A DNA stretch of 9,146 bases. Origin: Oscillospiraceae bacterium. Its GTDB lineage: Bacteria > Bacillota > Clostridia > Oscillospirales > Acutalibacteraceae. The notes beneath the pieces are model-generated. The model had not been told where the DNA came from and did not search any database. It saw only the letters and a list, made by a program, of their open reading frames with translations. How positions within the stretch are numbered: position 1 is the stretch's first letter; each line of letters opens with the position of its first letter. The DNA is taken from assembly GCA_029013165.1 (NCBI GenBank), contig JAQXMV010000193.1, positions 1 to 9,146 on the forward strand. The letters are read 5' to 3'. The position numbers were made by a program, and so were the translations under genes. Of this stretch, positions 1 through 6,797 are shown piece after piece.

Positions 1-43
1 GCCGCCGGGCCTGCTCACTTTACTTTTTTCTCCCACAAAAAAA
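1..43. repeat. Partial copy of the GC-rich right-hand element (edge of window)
   Basis: The first ten bases, GCCGCCGGGC, are identical to 8902-8911. In both places they are followed by 4-5 nt, then CACTT, a pyrimidine-rich stretch, and a run of 7-8 A (37-43 here, 8937-8944 on the right), at nearly the same spacing (one-base offset). At 8902 this motif is the 3' arm of a hairpin. Here the matching 5' arm would lie outside the window. I infer a truncated view of a second copy of the same dispersed element. The match is short and partly low-complexity, so chance or convergent similarity is possible. Confidence 0.4.
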
Positions 44-73
44 GGTCGGGAAATTCACTCGGAATTTCCCGGC
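36..73 (-). terminator. Intrinsic terminator of the acyltransferase gene
   Basis: Perfect 10-bp stem CGGGAAATTC (47-56) / GAATTTCCCG (62-71) with a 5-nt loop. On the minus strand the stem is followed after a couple of bases by seven T (complement of 37-43). It lies about 35 bp beyond the stop of the minus-strand gene ending at 109, which is the expected place and orientation for a Rho-independent terminator. Confidence 0.85.
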
Positions 74-108
74 AGATCAATCGGTACCGTTATTTGTCTT
101 TTAAGGGC

Positions 109-1050
109 TCACCATTCACGGATAATCTCCGGATGCTCAAAAATCTCGTCCAGTCTCTTGACAAAGGGAACCACATCGCCAAAACCGCCTATTCTGTGGT
201 CAAACATCAGGGAAATAGGCAGTTCTTTTTTTACACCGATTTCAACTTCTCCTGCTTCATTTTTGAAGGCGTACTCCTTGTCACGGGCATTGCCCACAGA
301 CATCAGAAAGACCTGCGGATAAAGCAGCGGAGAAAAAGTGACGCAGCCCTTCAGGTTGTCGCTGAGGGGTCCCCAGTTGGAAAGACAGACAGTGGCTTCG
401 TTCAGCTCGTCTATCTGCAGTGTATGACTGTCACGGGGTACTTTCTTGAAAAGATCGGATACCTTGGCGACCTTGTATTTGCCGATGTAACCTGTGGCGA
501 TCTGAGAGATGGTGGACAGTAGCTTTCCGCGCATGGCAAAGCCAACCATACGCTGTGCCACCAGGTCAAAAAGAACCTGATCCATGTCCGTATTGTGGAG
601 CCTTTCTAAAAGGTCATCGACCTGCTGAGCAATTTCACGAAGGCTTTTGTTTTCGATGTTTTTCACCTTGATCGGGAAAGTCTCTCCGCTTTCCAGAAAG
701 ACGGGCATGGCCACATCAATATGATCCTTGACGATCAGTCTGCCGCAGGAGGAGGTGTGATTGTATTCCAGATGGGCGTTGAGTCTCGGCGCGGCCTTGA
801 GTCCCTCTGCCAGCAGGCGCATGAGCAGGGTGTTGAAGGTCAGGTGATAGTCACAGCTGCTTTTGAGTTTCTGATATTCCTCCCAAAAGCCGGTGATGTC
901 CACCTGGTAGGTATAGGCCGGTGTGGGGCAGTTGCGCTGCGCATTGACAAGAACATTGCCGCTGATTCTACCCTTGACATTGAAATACTCGATTTTGTCG
1001 TCCTTTTCCGGCAGAGCCAGGGCGCCTCTGATGTATTGCTTGATATCCAT
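109..1050 (-). CDS. Orphan 2-oxoacid dehydrogenase E2-type acyltransferase domain protein
   Basis: 313 residues that match only the catalytic (chloramphenicol-acetyltransferase-like) domain of dihydrolipoamide acyltransferases. There is no lipoyl domain and no peripheral subunit-binding domain. Recognisable landmarks are the N-terminal RISGNVLVNAQ...PAYTYQVDIT stretch (about 28-53), the SNWGPLSDN segment (224-232, equivalent to SNLG in E2 proteins), and the C-terminal DHR motif at 284-286 with the catalytic-type His285. The usual DHRxxDG reads DHRIGGF here, so the conserved Asp and Gly are replaced by Gly289 and Phe290. The ATG at 1050 has a GAGG ribosome site 7 nt upstream. No E1, E3 or lipoylation gene is nearby, so a role in a classical dehydrogenase complex is unlikely. 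A CoA-dependent acyltransferase with another substrate, or a non-catalytic scaffold, is an inference. Family is confident; function is not. Confidence 0.85.
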   Translation of the reverse strand: MDIKQYIRGALALPEKDDKIEYFNVKGRISGNVLVNAQRNCPTPAYTYQVDITGFWEEYQKLKSSCDYHLTFNTLLMRLLAEGLKAAPRLNAHLEYNHTSSCGRLIVKDHIDVAMPVFLESGETFPIKVKNIENKSLREIAQQVDDLLERLHNTDMDQVLFDLVAQRMVGFAMRGKLLSTISQIATGYIGKYKVAKVSDLFKKVPRDSHTLQIDELNEATVCLSNWGPLSDNLKGCVTFSPLLYPQVFLMSVGNARDKEYAFKNEAGEVEIGVKKELPISLMFDHRIGGFGDVVPFVKRLDEIFEHPEIIREW

Positions 1051-1104
1051 AATGTTTCCTCACTTGAAAGATTGTTTCTAAATATTTCTTTTGTGTTCCG
1101 TTTC

Positions 1105-1133
1105 ATAATACTATTAATTCCGGTAAAAGTAAA
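1105..1133 (-). promoter_or_regulatory. Probable promoter of the acyltransferase gene
   Basis: On the minus strand, TTTACT (1133-1128), a 17-bp spacer and TATTAT (1110-1105) give a 4/6 and 5/6 match to SigA hexamers, about 55 bp before the start codon. A perfect small palindrome, TAATA-C-TATTA (1106-1116), overlaps the -10 and could be an operator or simply AT-rich sequence. No clear terminator separates this gene from the transporter gene upstream, so read-through is also possible. Confidence 0.45.
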
Positions 1134-1200
1134 GGATATCGGCGGCAATTTTATTGTTTCAAATAAAAAGTTTACATTTGTTTTGCTTTTTCAGGCCGTG

Positions 1201-1614
1201 TCACAGCACCATGAGAAGCGTGCCGGCACCGATGAGAATACAGCCGATGAGGGATTTGGCGTCGAAGCTCTCATGGAGGAAAACAAAGGCCAGCACCATG
1301 GTGATTACGACGCTGAGCTTATCCACGGCCACAACGCCGGTAACCTCTCCGATCTGCATGGCATAATAATAGCACAGCCAGGAGGCACCGGTGGCCAGTC
1401 CCGACAGAATCAGAAAGATCCAGCTTTTCTTGCTGATGGAAGAAATGCCTCCCTGAGCATGGGTCAGAAAGACCATGCCCCATGACATGAGCAGAACCAC
1501 AATGGTTCTCAGAGCCGTAGCTAAAGTGGAATTGACGCCGTCAATGCCTATTTTGGCGAAGATGGAGGTCAGTGAAGCGAAAACGGCAGAAAGCAGGGCA
1601 AAGATCAGCCACAT
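1201..1614 (-). CDS. Half-size EamA/DMT family membrane transporter
   Basis: 137 residues, almost entirely hydrophobic, with about five membrane segments (roughly 1-18, 32-52, 66-86, 90-113 and 119-137). This is one EamA repeat, half of the ten-segment drug/metabolite transporter fold. Family-like features are the N-terminal FALLSAVFASLTSIFAKIGI segment, the central WLCYYYAMQIGEVTGVVAVDKLSVVITMVLAFVFLHE region with the typical Pro/Glu-flanked end of the fourth helix, and the terminal GxxLIGAGTLLM. Single-repeat members are known and probably act as dimers. The substrate cannot be read from the sequence. The ATG at 1614 is preceded by a purine-rich AAAGGAGAGG ribosome site, and a promoter lies just upstream. 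It is transcribed in the same direction as the acyltransferase gene, 150 bp away. Confidence 0.85.
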   Translation of the reverse strand: MWLIFALLSAVFASLTSIFAKIGIDGVNSTLATALRTIVVLLMSWGMVFLTHAQGGISSISKKSWIFLILSGLATGASWLCYYYAMQIGEVTGVVAVDKLSVVITMVLAFVFLHESFDAKSLIGCILIGAGTLLMVL

Positions 1615-1647
1615 ATTGAAATCCTCTCCTTTTATCTTGATGCATAA

Positions 1648-1676
1648 ATTATAGCACTATCGTGCAGGAAATGCAA
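1648..1676 (-). promoter_or_regulatory. Extended -10 promoter of the EamA transporter gene
   Basis: On the minus strand, TATAAT (1653-1648) is preceded by TGC, giving an extended -10 TGnTATAAT. The -35 candidate TTGCAT (1676-1671) is weak, with a 17-bp spacer. A short dyad, GCAC-GATA-GTGC, sits within the spacer. The site is 34-40 bp before the ATG, in the divergent gap shared with the hydrolase gene. Confidence 0.6.
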
Positions 1677-1733
1677 AGAAAAGGGAGAATGAAGATGAAA
1701 TATGGATTTTTTATTTTTCGCTGCCCTTTTTTG

Positions 1734-1763
1734 TTGACTTATCTGCGTTTTACCTGATATACT
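1734..1763 (+). promoter_or_regulatory. SigA-type promoter of the Ntn hydrolase gene
   Basis: TTGACT (1734-1739), an 18-bp spacer and TATACT (1758-1763): each hexamer matches consensus at 5 of 6. The expected transcription start is near 1770. This leaves a short leader carrying the AGAGG ribosome site (1786-1790), 7 nt before the ATG at 1798. Confidence 0.75.
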
Positions 1764-1797
1764 GACAGCAAGAAAAAATAAAAAAAGAGGTGCGTTT

Positions 1798-2895
1798 ATG
1801 ACAGCTATTATCAGGAAAGCACTGTGTCTGATTCTTTCAACGATCATTTTCGTTCTTTCGGGACTTTTCGAGCCGGGACAGGAAAAAATTCATTCTGTCA
1901 GCTCCGTCAGAAAAGTTGCCGACGGCTTTTACACCATGAATTATACCTATGACTACGATATTGACAAACTGCTCGAGGACGGTGTTTCCACCCATGTCAG
2001 TCTGATCTTCAAGGGTCTGGGTTCTGCTTTGCTCGGCGGAATGGAGGGCTTCGGCTGCACGACCTTTAATTCTGTCACACCGGAAGGCGACTATCTCTTC
2101 GGCAGAAATTTTGACTACACCGAGTCGGAATATATGCTGGTCTGGACGGATCCTGAGGATGGCTATGCCAGTGTTTCCTCGGTTGCACTGATTTTCAACG
2201 GCTATGACGCGGACTTCACGCCGGAAAGCGAGGTTAACCGGGCGCTGACATTGCTGGCTCCCTATGCGCCGCTGGACGTAATCAATGAAAAGGGTCTTTC
2301 TGTGGGAATTCTTGAGCTGTCGGCGAATCCCGTTTTTCAGGTGACTGAAAAAGTTAATCTCACCACTACCACCATGGTACGCGCGGTTCTTGATAAGGCC
2401 GCAACGGTGGCGGAGGCCATCGAGATCTTTCGTTCCTATGATATGAGAGACTTCCTTTTCGGCGGCTGCACCTATCACTATCATGTGGCAGACGCTGACG
2501 GTAACAGCGCCGTCATTGAATATATCGACGGAAAAATCAATGTGATTTATCCCGAAAAGAAGCAGGACAGCGCCGTCGACTATCTCGTTGCCGCCAACTA
2601 TTATCTCACGGCGGGTGTGTCGGATCCCGGCGGACTGGGCTATGAAAGAACCGACAGAGCCTATGCCGCCCTCGACGCCGCCAAAGGCGTCACCGATGAG
2701 AGAGAGGCCATGAATATTCTCAAAAGCGTCAGCATGAAAGACGAGGATCTTCACGGCTATATTTGCAGCACCCTCTGGAGCGCGGTCTATAATATGACCG
2801 ACCGCAGTGTAAAAATATGCTACGGTAACGATTTTTCCAAGACATACAGCTTTTCTCTCGATAAGCCGCAGACGGTGTTAAGTTTGAGTCGATAA
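1798..2895 (+). CDS. Linear amide C-N hydrolase (choloylglycine hydrolase / C45-type Ntn hydrolase), exported
   Basis: 365 residues. Residues 8-23 form a hydrophobic segment after a short basic start, so a signal peptide or membrane anchor is likely. The nucleophile is read as Cys87 in GCTTF. Arg103 and Asp106 in GRNFDY lie 16 and 19 residues after it, the same spacing as Cys2/Arg18/Asp21 of bile salt hydrolases. Asn267 in VAANYYLT and Arg284 or Arg287 in GYERTDRA fit the later active-site positions. An NEKGLSVGILEL segment (163-174) replaces the NEKGLxxAGLNF of true bile salt hydrolases. Because the Cys is internal, maturation by autocleavage at Gly86-Cys87, as in acyl-coenzyme A:6-aminopenicillanic acid acyltransferase relatives, is inferred. 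The substrate is some amide (bile acid conjugate, N-acyl amino acid, penicillin- or lactone-like) and cannot be fixed. Single-gene unit with its own promoter. Confidence 0.88.
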   Translation: MTAIIRKALCLILSTIIFVLSGLFEPGQEKIHSVSSVRKVADGFYTMNYTYDYDIDKLLEDGVSTHVSLIFKGLGSALLGGMEGFGCTTFNSVTPEGDYLFGRNFDYTESEYMLVWTDPEDGYASVSSVALIFNGYDADFTPESEVNRALTLLAPYAPLDVINEKGLSVGILELSANPVFQVTEKVNLTTTTMVRAVLDKAATVAEAIEIFRSYDMRDFLFGGCTYHYHVADADGNSAVIEYIDGKINVIYPEKKQDSAVDYLVAANYYLTAGVSDPGGLGYERTDRAYAALDAAKGVTDEREAMNILKSVSMKDEDLHGYICSTLWSAVYNMTDRSVKICYGNDFSKTYSFSLDKPQTVLSLSR

Positions 2896-2930
2896 TAGGG
2901 ATCGGCTTTTTACGGTGTTATTAATAGATG

Positions 2931-2960
2931 AGCGGCACGGGAGCTCCCCGTGCCGCTTAC
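2931..2960 (+). terminator. Hairpin between convergent genes, probable terminator of the hydrolase gene
   Basis: Perfect 11-bp stem AGCGGCACGGG (2931-2941) / CCCGTGCCGCT (2947-2957) with a 5-nt loop, 36 bp after the hydrolase stop. The following bases (TACTATTCTTCTC) are T/C-rich rather than a clean T run, so termination strength is uncertain. It may also serve the minus-strand gene ending at 3042, but on that strand no T tract follows. Confidence 0.6.
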
Positions 2961-3041
2961 TATTCTTCTCGCGTGTGAATGCCAAGAGTTTTGATATCCA
3001 TACACCTTTTAACCGATCGTTTCACTTCCGTCTTCTGCCGT

Positions 3042-4547
3042 TCAGAATTGCAATGCATCCTGAACCGTTTTGAATGCGACAGATTCGTTCCAGAAGTTGG
3101 TCATTCTATGTTTCATTGCCGTTTTGACAGGGTATTGCAGCGGATTTTTCTGATGGGTATAGTTCACCCAGCTGTCAAGAATATACTCATCCCGATTGAT
3201 TACGGTGGAATAAGCCACATAACCCCGTTGATGTTCGCTTCCCGGCGGCAGAGAGAAAGTCGCAAAAACATCGGTTTTGGTTTGCTCTCCATAGATGATG
3301 TCGCCGGAGGTAAAGGTCTGTTCACCCAGAGAATAATATTCGGCACAGTAGGTCTTACCGTCCATGTCGCAAAGCACCCGTCCGGTCACTTCACTGCCCG
3401 GTAAATATGCTTCCGGATGATTTTTATAAGCAGGCCAGAGCTGAACGGACTCCGTGCCGTAAAATCCCGGGTCAGTCGTCCAGAGAAAATGGTGGAAGAT
3501 GATCCATTTGTCTTTTTCACCGGGGACTTTCACACCGACGCCGGTTATGCGCAGTTCTTTCACATCATAAACGGTATATGTTTGTGTGTAGCGATTCTCT
3601 CCGCTGCCGAGCTGAGTGGTTATTTCTCTGCCGTTATTCATGGGGTGGTCGTCGACACCGGTAATGACCTGCAAAGCGCCGTCGCAGGCGGCGATGTCCT
3701 CCGCTTTGAGATCGTTTAGCACATATTCGGGGAAGCCCAAGGCAAGCAGATCGGCCTTGATAGCTTCCACTTTGCTGTGTTCGGTGTCGCTCACTTGTGT
3801 CCAGTTCATCGGATAGCTGCCGCCGAAGAGATAGCCGCAAAGGCAGCCGATGAACAGCACCGAGACAAGAGTGATCACCAGTGCTTTGTCCGGGATTCTG
3901 ACCGGTGCCGCTTGCACTGAATATCCGGCCTCGTCCAGCTCTTTGGAAAGCCGGAAAAGATGGCGGATAATCAGAATATATCCGACGATCATGACAAAGG
4001 GGATAATAAAACCGTTGTACTCCAGTAAGGCCAGAACACACAGAAGCAAATACCAGAAGATCAGGGCCGTGGCGCCGCCGACTTTCGGCGGCAGTCCGGC
4101 CTTTTCTTTCACGGCTCTCAGAGCGCTGCGAAGGAAGATAAATTCCATCAGCGTTAGCAAGAGACTGAAAAGAGACGGGATCATATTGACGGTGGGTGAA
4201 AGATAAGCGTCGGGGATAATGGTGGTGTTGAGTATGAGCCATGGGAAAAAGTTTGCACCTAAAATCCCCGTCAGGATATAGCAGCCGCGAAACCATTTGT
4301 TTTCGCGGCGCAGAGCGCGGTAGCCCAGAATGGACAGCACGACACCGATGGCAGGCAGAATATAATTCAGACACAAAAAGTTCAGGGTGAGGGCACGCAG
4401 TGCCATGCCGATGAGGATACGGCTCATGGCCTTTTTCCAGGGCGTGATTTCTTCGACGATGTTTTCGGGTGGCAGTTCGGCAAAGCAGTTTCCGAGGGCG
4501 GCTTCAAAATCCTGATCGTTCATGGATTTCCATTCCTGATTATTCAT
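3042..4547 (-). CDS. Multi-pass membrane protein, probable anti-sigma/sensor partner of the ECF sigma factor
   Basis: 501 residues from the ATG at 4547. An in-frame GTG at 4556 (3 residues longer) is rejected because it lies inside the GGAGG ribosome site (4560-4556), which is ideally placed 8 nt before the ATG. The short N-terminal cytoplasmic part (MNDQDFEAALGNCFAELPP, about 9-27) is followed by ITPWKKAMSRILIG and about six membrane segments (roughly 47-77, 88-108, 121-142, 161-175, 176-195, 222-243). A C-terminal domain of about 255 residues is predicted outside the cell. The gene overlaps the sigma gene by 8 nt (ATGAATAA), so the two are likely translationally coupled. No zinc-type HxxxCxxC anti-sigma motif is visible. 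The anti-sigma role is inferred from the pairing and from general resemblance to ECF-linked membrane proteins of Clostridia. The outer domain is not recognised. Confidence 0.8.
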   Translation of the reverse strand: MNNQEWKSMNDQDFEAALGNCFAELPPENIVEEITPWKKAMSRILIGMALRALTLNFLCLNYILPAIGVVLSILGYRALRRENKWFRGCYILTGILGANFFPWLILNTTIIPDAYLSPTVNMIPSLFSLLLTLMEFIFLRSALRAVKEKAGLPPKVGGATALIFWYLLLCVLALLEYNGFIIPFVMIVGYILIIRHLFRLSKELDEAGYSVQAAPVRIPDKALVITLVSVLFIGCLCGYLFGGSYPMNWTQVSDTEHSKVEAIKADLLALGFPEYVLNDLKAEDIAACDGALQVITGVDDHPMNNGREITTQLGSGENRYTQTYTVYDVKELRITGVGVKVPGEKDKWIIFHHFLWTTDPGFYGTESVQLWPAYKNHPEAYLPGSEVTGRVLCDMDGKTYCAEYYSLGEQTFTSGDIIYGEQTKTDVFATFSLPPGSEHQRGYVAYSTVINRDEYILDSWVNYTHQKNPLQYPVKTAMKHRMTNFWNESVAFKTVQDALQF

Positions 4548-5082
4548 GCGCTTCACCTCCCAAAATCTTGCGCAGCCGTTTTTTCAGGCGGTATAGTTTG
4601 CCCTCGACGGCTCGCTCGGTCATGCCCAGCTCAGAGGCGATCTGGGCGGTGGACTGTAAGTAGTAATATTTTCGGTAAAAGAGCATTTGATCCCTTTCGG
4701 ACAACTGCTGCAAAGCACGGCGGATCGCCGCCTGACGCTCTTGCTGAATCATGATGTCTTCGGGTGTCGGCTCCGATGAGGGCGTGTTTTCCGGGATTTC
4801 TTCCAGACTGTTGTGACGGGAAAGATTTCTCTTGTGGTTCAGGGCGGTGTTTCGCGTGATCGCGGTCAGCCAGGCGTTCCAGCTTCCCCGCTGACCGTTG
4901 AAAAGCTCCGCTTTGTCCCATATCCGCAGGGTGACTTCGGATAGACAGTCCTCCCGATCCTGCGGGTTTGGCAAAATGGGTGTCATGATATACCGCATCA
5001 GCGGCCCGTAGTGCTGCAATAAGGCGTCTATGCCTTTTTCATCTTTTTGCAGCAGTAATTCAATGATTTCTTTTTCGACCAC
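4540..5082 (-). CDS. ECF-type RNA polymerase sigma factor
   Basis: 180 residues with the two-domain ECF plan. Region 2 (about 10-85) contains the YGPLMRYI start, the DREDCLSEVTLRIWD helix (about 42-56) and NAWLTAITRNTALNHKR (about 68-84). A linker rich in Pro/Glu/Ser (about 92-107) leads to region 4 (about 113-175), with LSERDQMLFYRKYYYLQSTAQIASELGMTERAVEGKLYRLKKRLRK as the -35-binding helix-turn-helix. The start is the GTG at 5082: a strong GGGAGGAGG lies 7 nt upstream, whereas the nearby ATG at 5087 is out of frame and too close to the ribosome site. It overlaps the downstream membrane-protein gene, forming a sigma/partner operon. It should direct RNA polymerase to a small regulon once the partner releases it. 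The inducing signal is unknown. Confidence 0.93.
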   Translation of the reverse strand: MVEKEIIELLLQKDEKGIDALLQHYGPLMRYIMTPILPNPQDREDCLSEVTLRIWDKAELFNGQRGSWNAWLTAITRNTALNHKRNLSRHNSLEEIPENTPSSEPTPEDIMIQQERQAAIRRALQQLSERDQMLFYRKYYYLQSTAQIASELGMTERAVEGKLYRLKKRLRKILGGEAHE

Positions 5083-5117
5083 AGCATCGCCTCCTCCCGA
5101 ATGGATCTCTCTATTTC

Positions 5118-5158
5118 ATTATACACGAATCGACAGAAAATCCCACGGAAATTTTTCA
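5118..5158 (-). promoter_or_regulatory. Promoter region of the sigma/anti-sigma operon
   Basis: On the minus strand a perfect TATAAT (5123-5118) lies about 35 bp before the GTG start. No good SigA -35 is present (GTGGGA at 17-bp spacing). Overlapping it is a possible ECF-type promoter: TGAAAA (5158-5153), 17 bp, then TGTC (5135-5132), resembling the TGAAAC...CGTC style of Bacillus ECF promoters. Autoregulation is common for ECF sigma genes, so both readings are plausible. The second is speculative. Confidence 0.45.
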
Positions 5159-5184
5159 GAATCTCTCCATATCCCGATTCACCG

Positions 5185-5222
5185 CAAAAAAACGGGCATC
5201 CGGCAAAATCCGGATACCCGTT
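5185..5222 (-). terminator. Intrinsic terminator of the ilvBNC operon
   Basis: A 13-bp stem (5191-5203 with 5210-5222, 6-nt loop) is followed on the minus strand by a run of T (complement of 5185-5192). The one non-Watson-Crick position (5197 with 5216) is a G-U pair in the minus-strand RNA but a C-A mismatch in the plus-strand RNA, so the structure is built for the minus strand. It lies 27 bp beyond the ilvC stop and separates ilvC from the sigma operon. Confidence 0.92.
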
Positions 5223-5248
5223 GATTCTTTTTTGTGTGAACACCTTTA

Positions 5249-6265
5249 TCAGTTATTGATGAGCTTATCCTCATCGCTCCAGGAATAGAGCTTGCGGATC
5301 TCCTTGCCGACAACCTCAGAGGGGTGCTCGCTGGCGATCTTGCGCATGGCGTTGAAGTGTACCTGTGAGCCGGCCGAGGACATATCCAGCAGGAATTCCT
5401 TGGCAAAGGAGCCGTCCTGAATGTCGGAAAGGATCTTCTTCATGGTCTTCTTGGTCTCTTCGGTGATGATCTTCGGGCCGGTGATGTAGTCGCCGTATTC
5501 CGCGGTGTTGGAAATGGAATACCGCATTCCCTCGAAGCCACTCTGATAGATCAGGTCTACGATCAGCTTCATCTCGTGGATACACTCGAAGTAAGCGTTT
5601 CTCGGGTCATAGCCTGCCTCAACGAGGGTCTCGAAGCCTGCCTGCATCAGAGCGCAGACGCCGCCGCAGAGAACGGCCTGCTCACCGAAAAGGTCTGTCT
5701 CCGTCTCTGTTCTGAATGTTGTCTCCAGCACGCCGGCTCTTGCGCCGCCGATGCCCAGTGCATAGGCCAGTGCAATATCAAGAGCGTCGCCGGTGGCGTC
5801 TTGCTCCACAGCTACCAGACAGGGAACACCCTTGCCGGCCTGATATTCGCTTCTGACGGTGTGTCCCGGGCCCTTGGGCGCGATCATGACCACATTGACA
5901 TTTTTCGGCGGCTTGATGCAGCCGAAATGGATATTAAAGCCGTGGGCAAAGGCAAGGGTCTTGCCCTCGGTCAGGTGGGGCTCGATGCTTTCTTTATAAA
6001 GGGCGGCCTGCTTTTCATCGTTGATGAGGATCATGATGAAATCCGCTGCCTTGGCGGCGTCGGCGCTGGTCATGACCTTGAGTCCCTGACTCTCGGCCTT
6101 GGCCCAGCTCTTGCTGCCTTCATAAAGGCCGACCACCACATCCACGCCGCTGTCTTTCAGGTTCAGGGCGTGGGCGTGTCCCTGAGAGCCGTAGCCGATG
6201 ATGGCAACGGTCTTGCCCGCCAGCTTCTGCAAATTACAGTCCTGCTGATAGTAAATATTCTGCAT
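5249..6265 (-). CDS. ilvC: Ketol-acid reductoisomerase (class I)
   Basis: 338 residues, the normal length for the short class I enzyme. It converts 2-acetolactate (or 2-aceto-2-hydroxybutyrate) to the dihydroxy acid by Mg-dependent alkyl migration and NAD(P)H reduction, the second common step of valine, leucine and isoleucine synthesis. The Rossmann motif is GYGSQGHAHALNLKDSG (24-40). The cofactor loop GLYEGSKSW (46-54) keeps Ser51 and Ser53, which suit the 2'-phosphate of NADPH, but has Tyr48 where Arg is common. Catalytic and metal residues fit Asp191 and Glu195 (ETETDLFGEQAVLCGG), Glu227 and Glu231 (YFECIHEMKLIVDLI), Ser252 and His108. AGGAG lies 8 nt before the ATG. It is the last gene of the operon, 26 nt after ilvN. 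Confidence 0.98.
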   Translation of the reverse strand: MQNIYYQQDCNLQKLAGKTVAIIGYGSQGHAHALNLKDSGVDVVVGLYEGSKSWAKAESQGLKVMTSADAAKAADFIMILINDEKQAALYKESIEPHLTEGKTLAFAHGFNIHFGCIKPPKNVNVVMIAPKGPGHTVRSEYQAGKGVPCLVAVEQDATGDALDIALAYALGIGGARAGVLETTFRTETETDLFGEQAVLCGGVCALMQAGFETLVEAGYDPRNAYFECIHEMKLIVDLIYQSGFEGMRYSISNTAEYGDYITGPKIITEETKKTMKKILSDIQDGSFAKEFLLDMSSAGSQVHFNAMRKIASEHPSEVVGKEIRKLYSWSDEDKLINN

Positions 6266-6291
6266 GATGAAAACTCCTTTATTGATATAGT

Positions 6292-6792
6292 TTATTCCTG
6301 ATTTAACATCGTGTTTTTGCCGCGCTCAATGGCCACAATGCCGGTACGGCACATCTCCAATATACCGAGAGGCTTCATGAGCTCAATGAAAGCGTCGATC
6401 TTCACCGGCTCGCCGGTCAGTTCAACGCTCATGACCTCCCGAGAGTAGTCGATAATCTTGGCGCGGTAGATTTCTGCCGCCGCCATAATGTCGGGACGAT
6501 TCATGGGGCTGTTGGCAACCTTGATCAGAAGCAATTCTCTTTTCACCGTAACATCATCGCCCAGAACCTGAACTTTCTGAACATTGAACAGCTTTCTCAT
6601 CTGACTGACAAACTGATTTTTTGTGTTCTCGTCACCGGTGATGGTGATGGTAATGCGCGAATAGCGCGGATCCTCGACTTCGGCAACGGTCAGGGCGTCT
6701 ATATTGAAGCCGCGCCGTGTGAACATACTCGTCACCCGCATCAGTACACCGGGTTTATTATCGACGAGAACGGCGATAACATATTTTTTCAT
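6292..6792 (-). CDS. ilvN: Acetolactate synthase regulatory (small) subunit
   Basis: 166 residues, the usual length for IlvN/IlvH. An N-terminal ACT domain (about 3-76) starts VIAVLVDNKPGVLMRVTSMFTRRGFNIDALTVAEV and includes the DPRYSRITIT strand. A second ACT-like C-terminal domain (about 84-160) carries ELLLIKVA and EVMSVELTG. Asn12, Gly15 and Asn30 align with Asn11, Gly14 and Asn29 of E. coli IlvH, which bind valine. Feedback inhibition by valine is therefore expected. The protein activates and regulates the IlvB catalytic subunit. The gene starts 5 nt after the ilvB stop, with its AAAGGGG ribosome site inside the end of ilvB, so expression is probably coupled. The symbol ilvH is equally used. 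Confidence 0.97.
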   Translation of the reverse strand: MKKYVIAVLVDNKPGVLMRVTSMFTRRGFNIDALTVAEVEDPRYSRITITITGDENTKNQFVSQMRKLFNVQKVQVLGDDVTVKRELLLIKVANSPMNRPDIMAAAEIYRAKIIDYSREVMSVELTGEPVKIDAFIELMKPLGILEMCRTGIVAIERGKNTMLNQE

Positions 6793-6797
6793 GACCG

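Noticed and set aside
1837..2754. Minus-strand open frame of 305 codons across the Ntn hydrolase gene
   Set aside because: Antisense shadow of a gene with clear active-site motifs, its own promoter and a ribosome site.
4548..4556. GTG at 4556 as start of the anti-sigma-like gene
   Set aside because: The GTG overlaps the GGAGG ribosome site itself. The ATG at 4547 has that site at 8 nt, ideal spacing.
5028..5243. ATG at 5087 as a small gene or as start of the sigma factor
   Set aside because: It is out of frame with the sigma gene and only 2 nt from the ribosome site, which is correctly spaced for the GTG at 5082.
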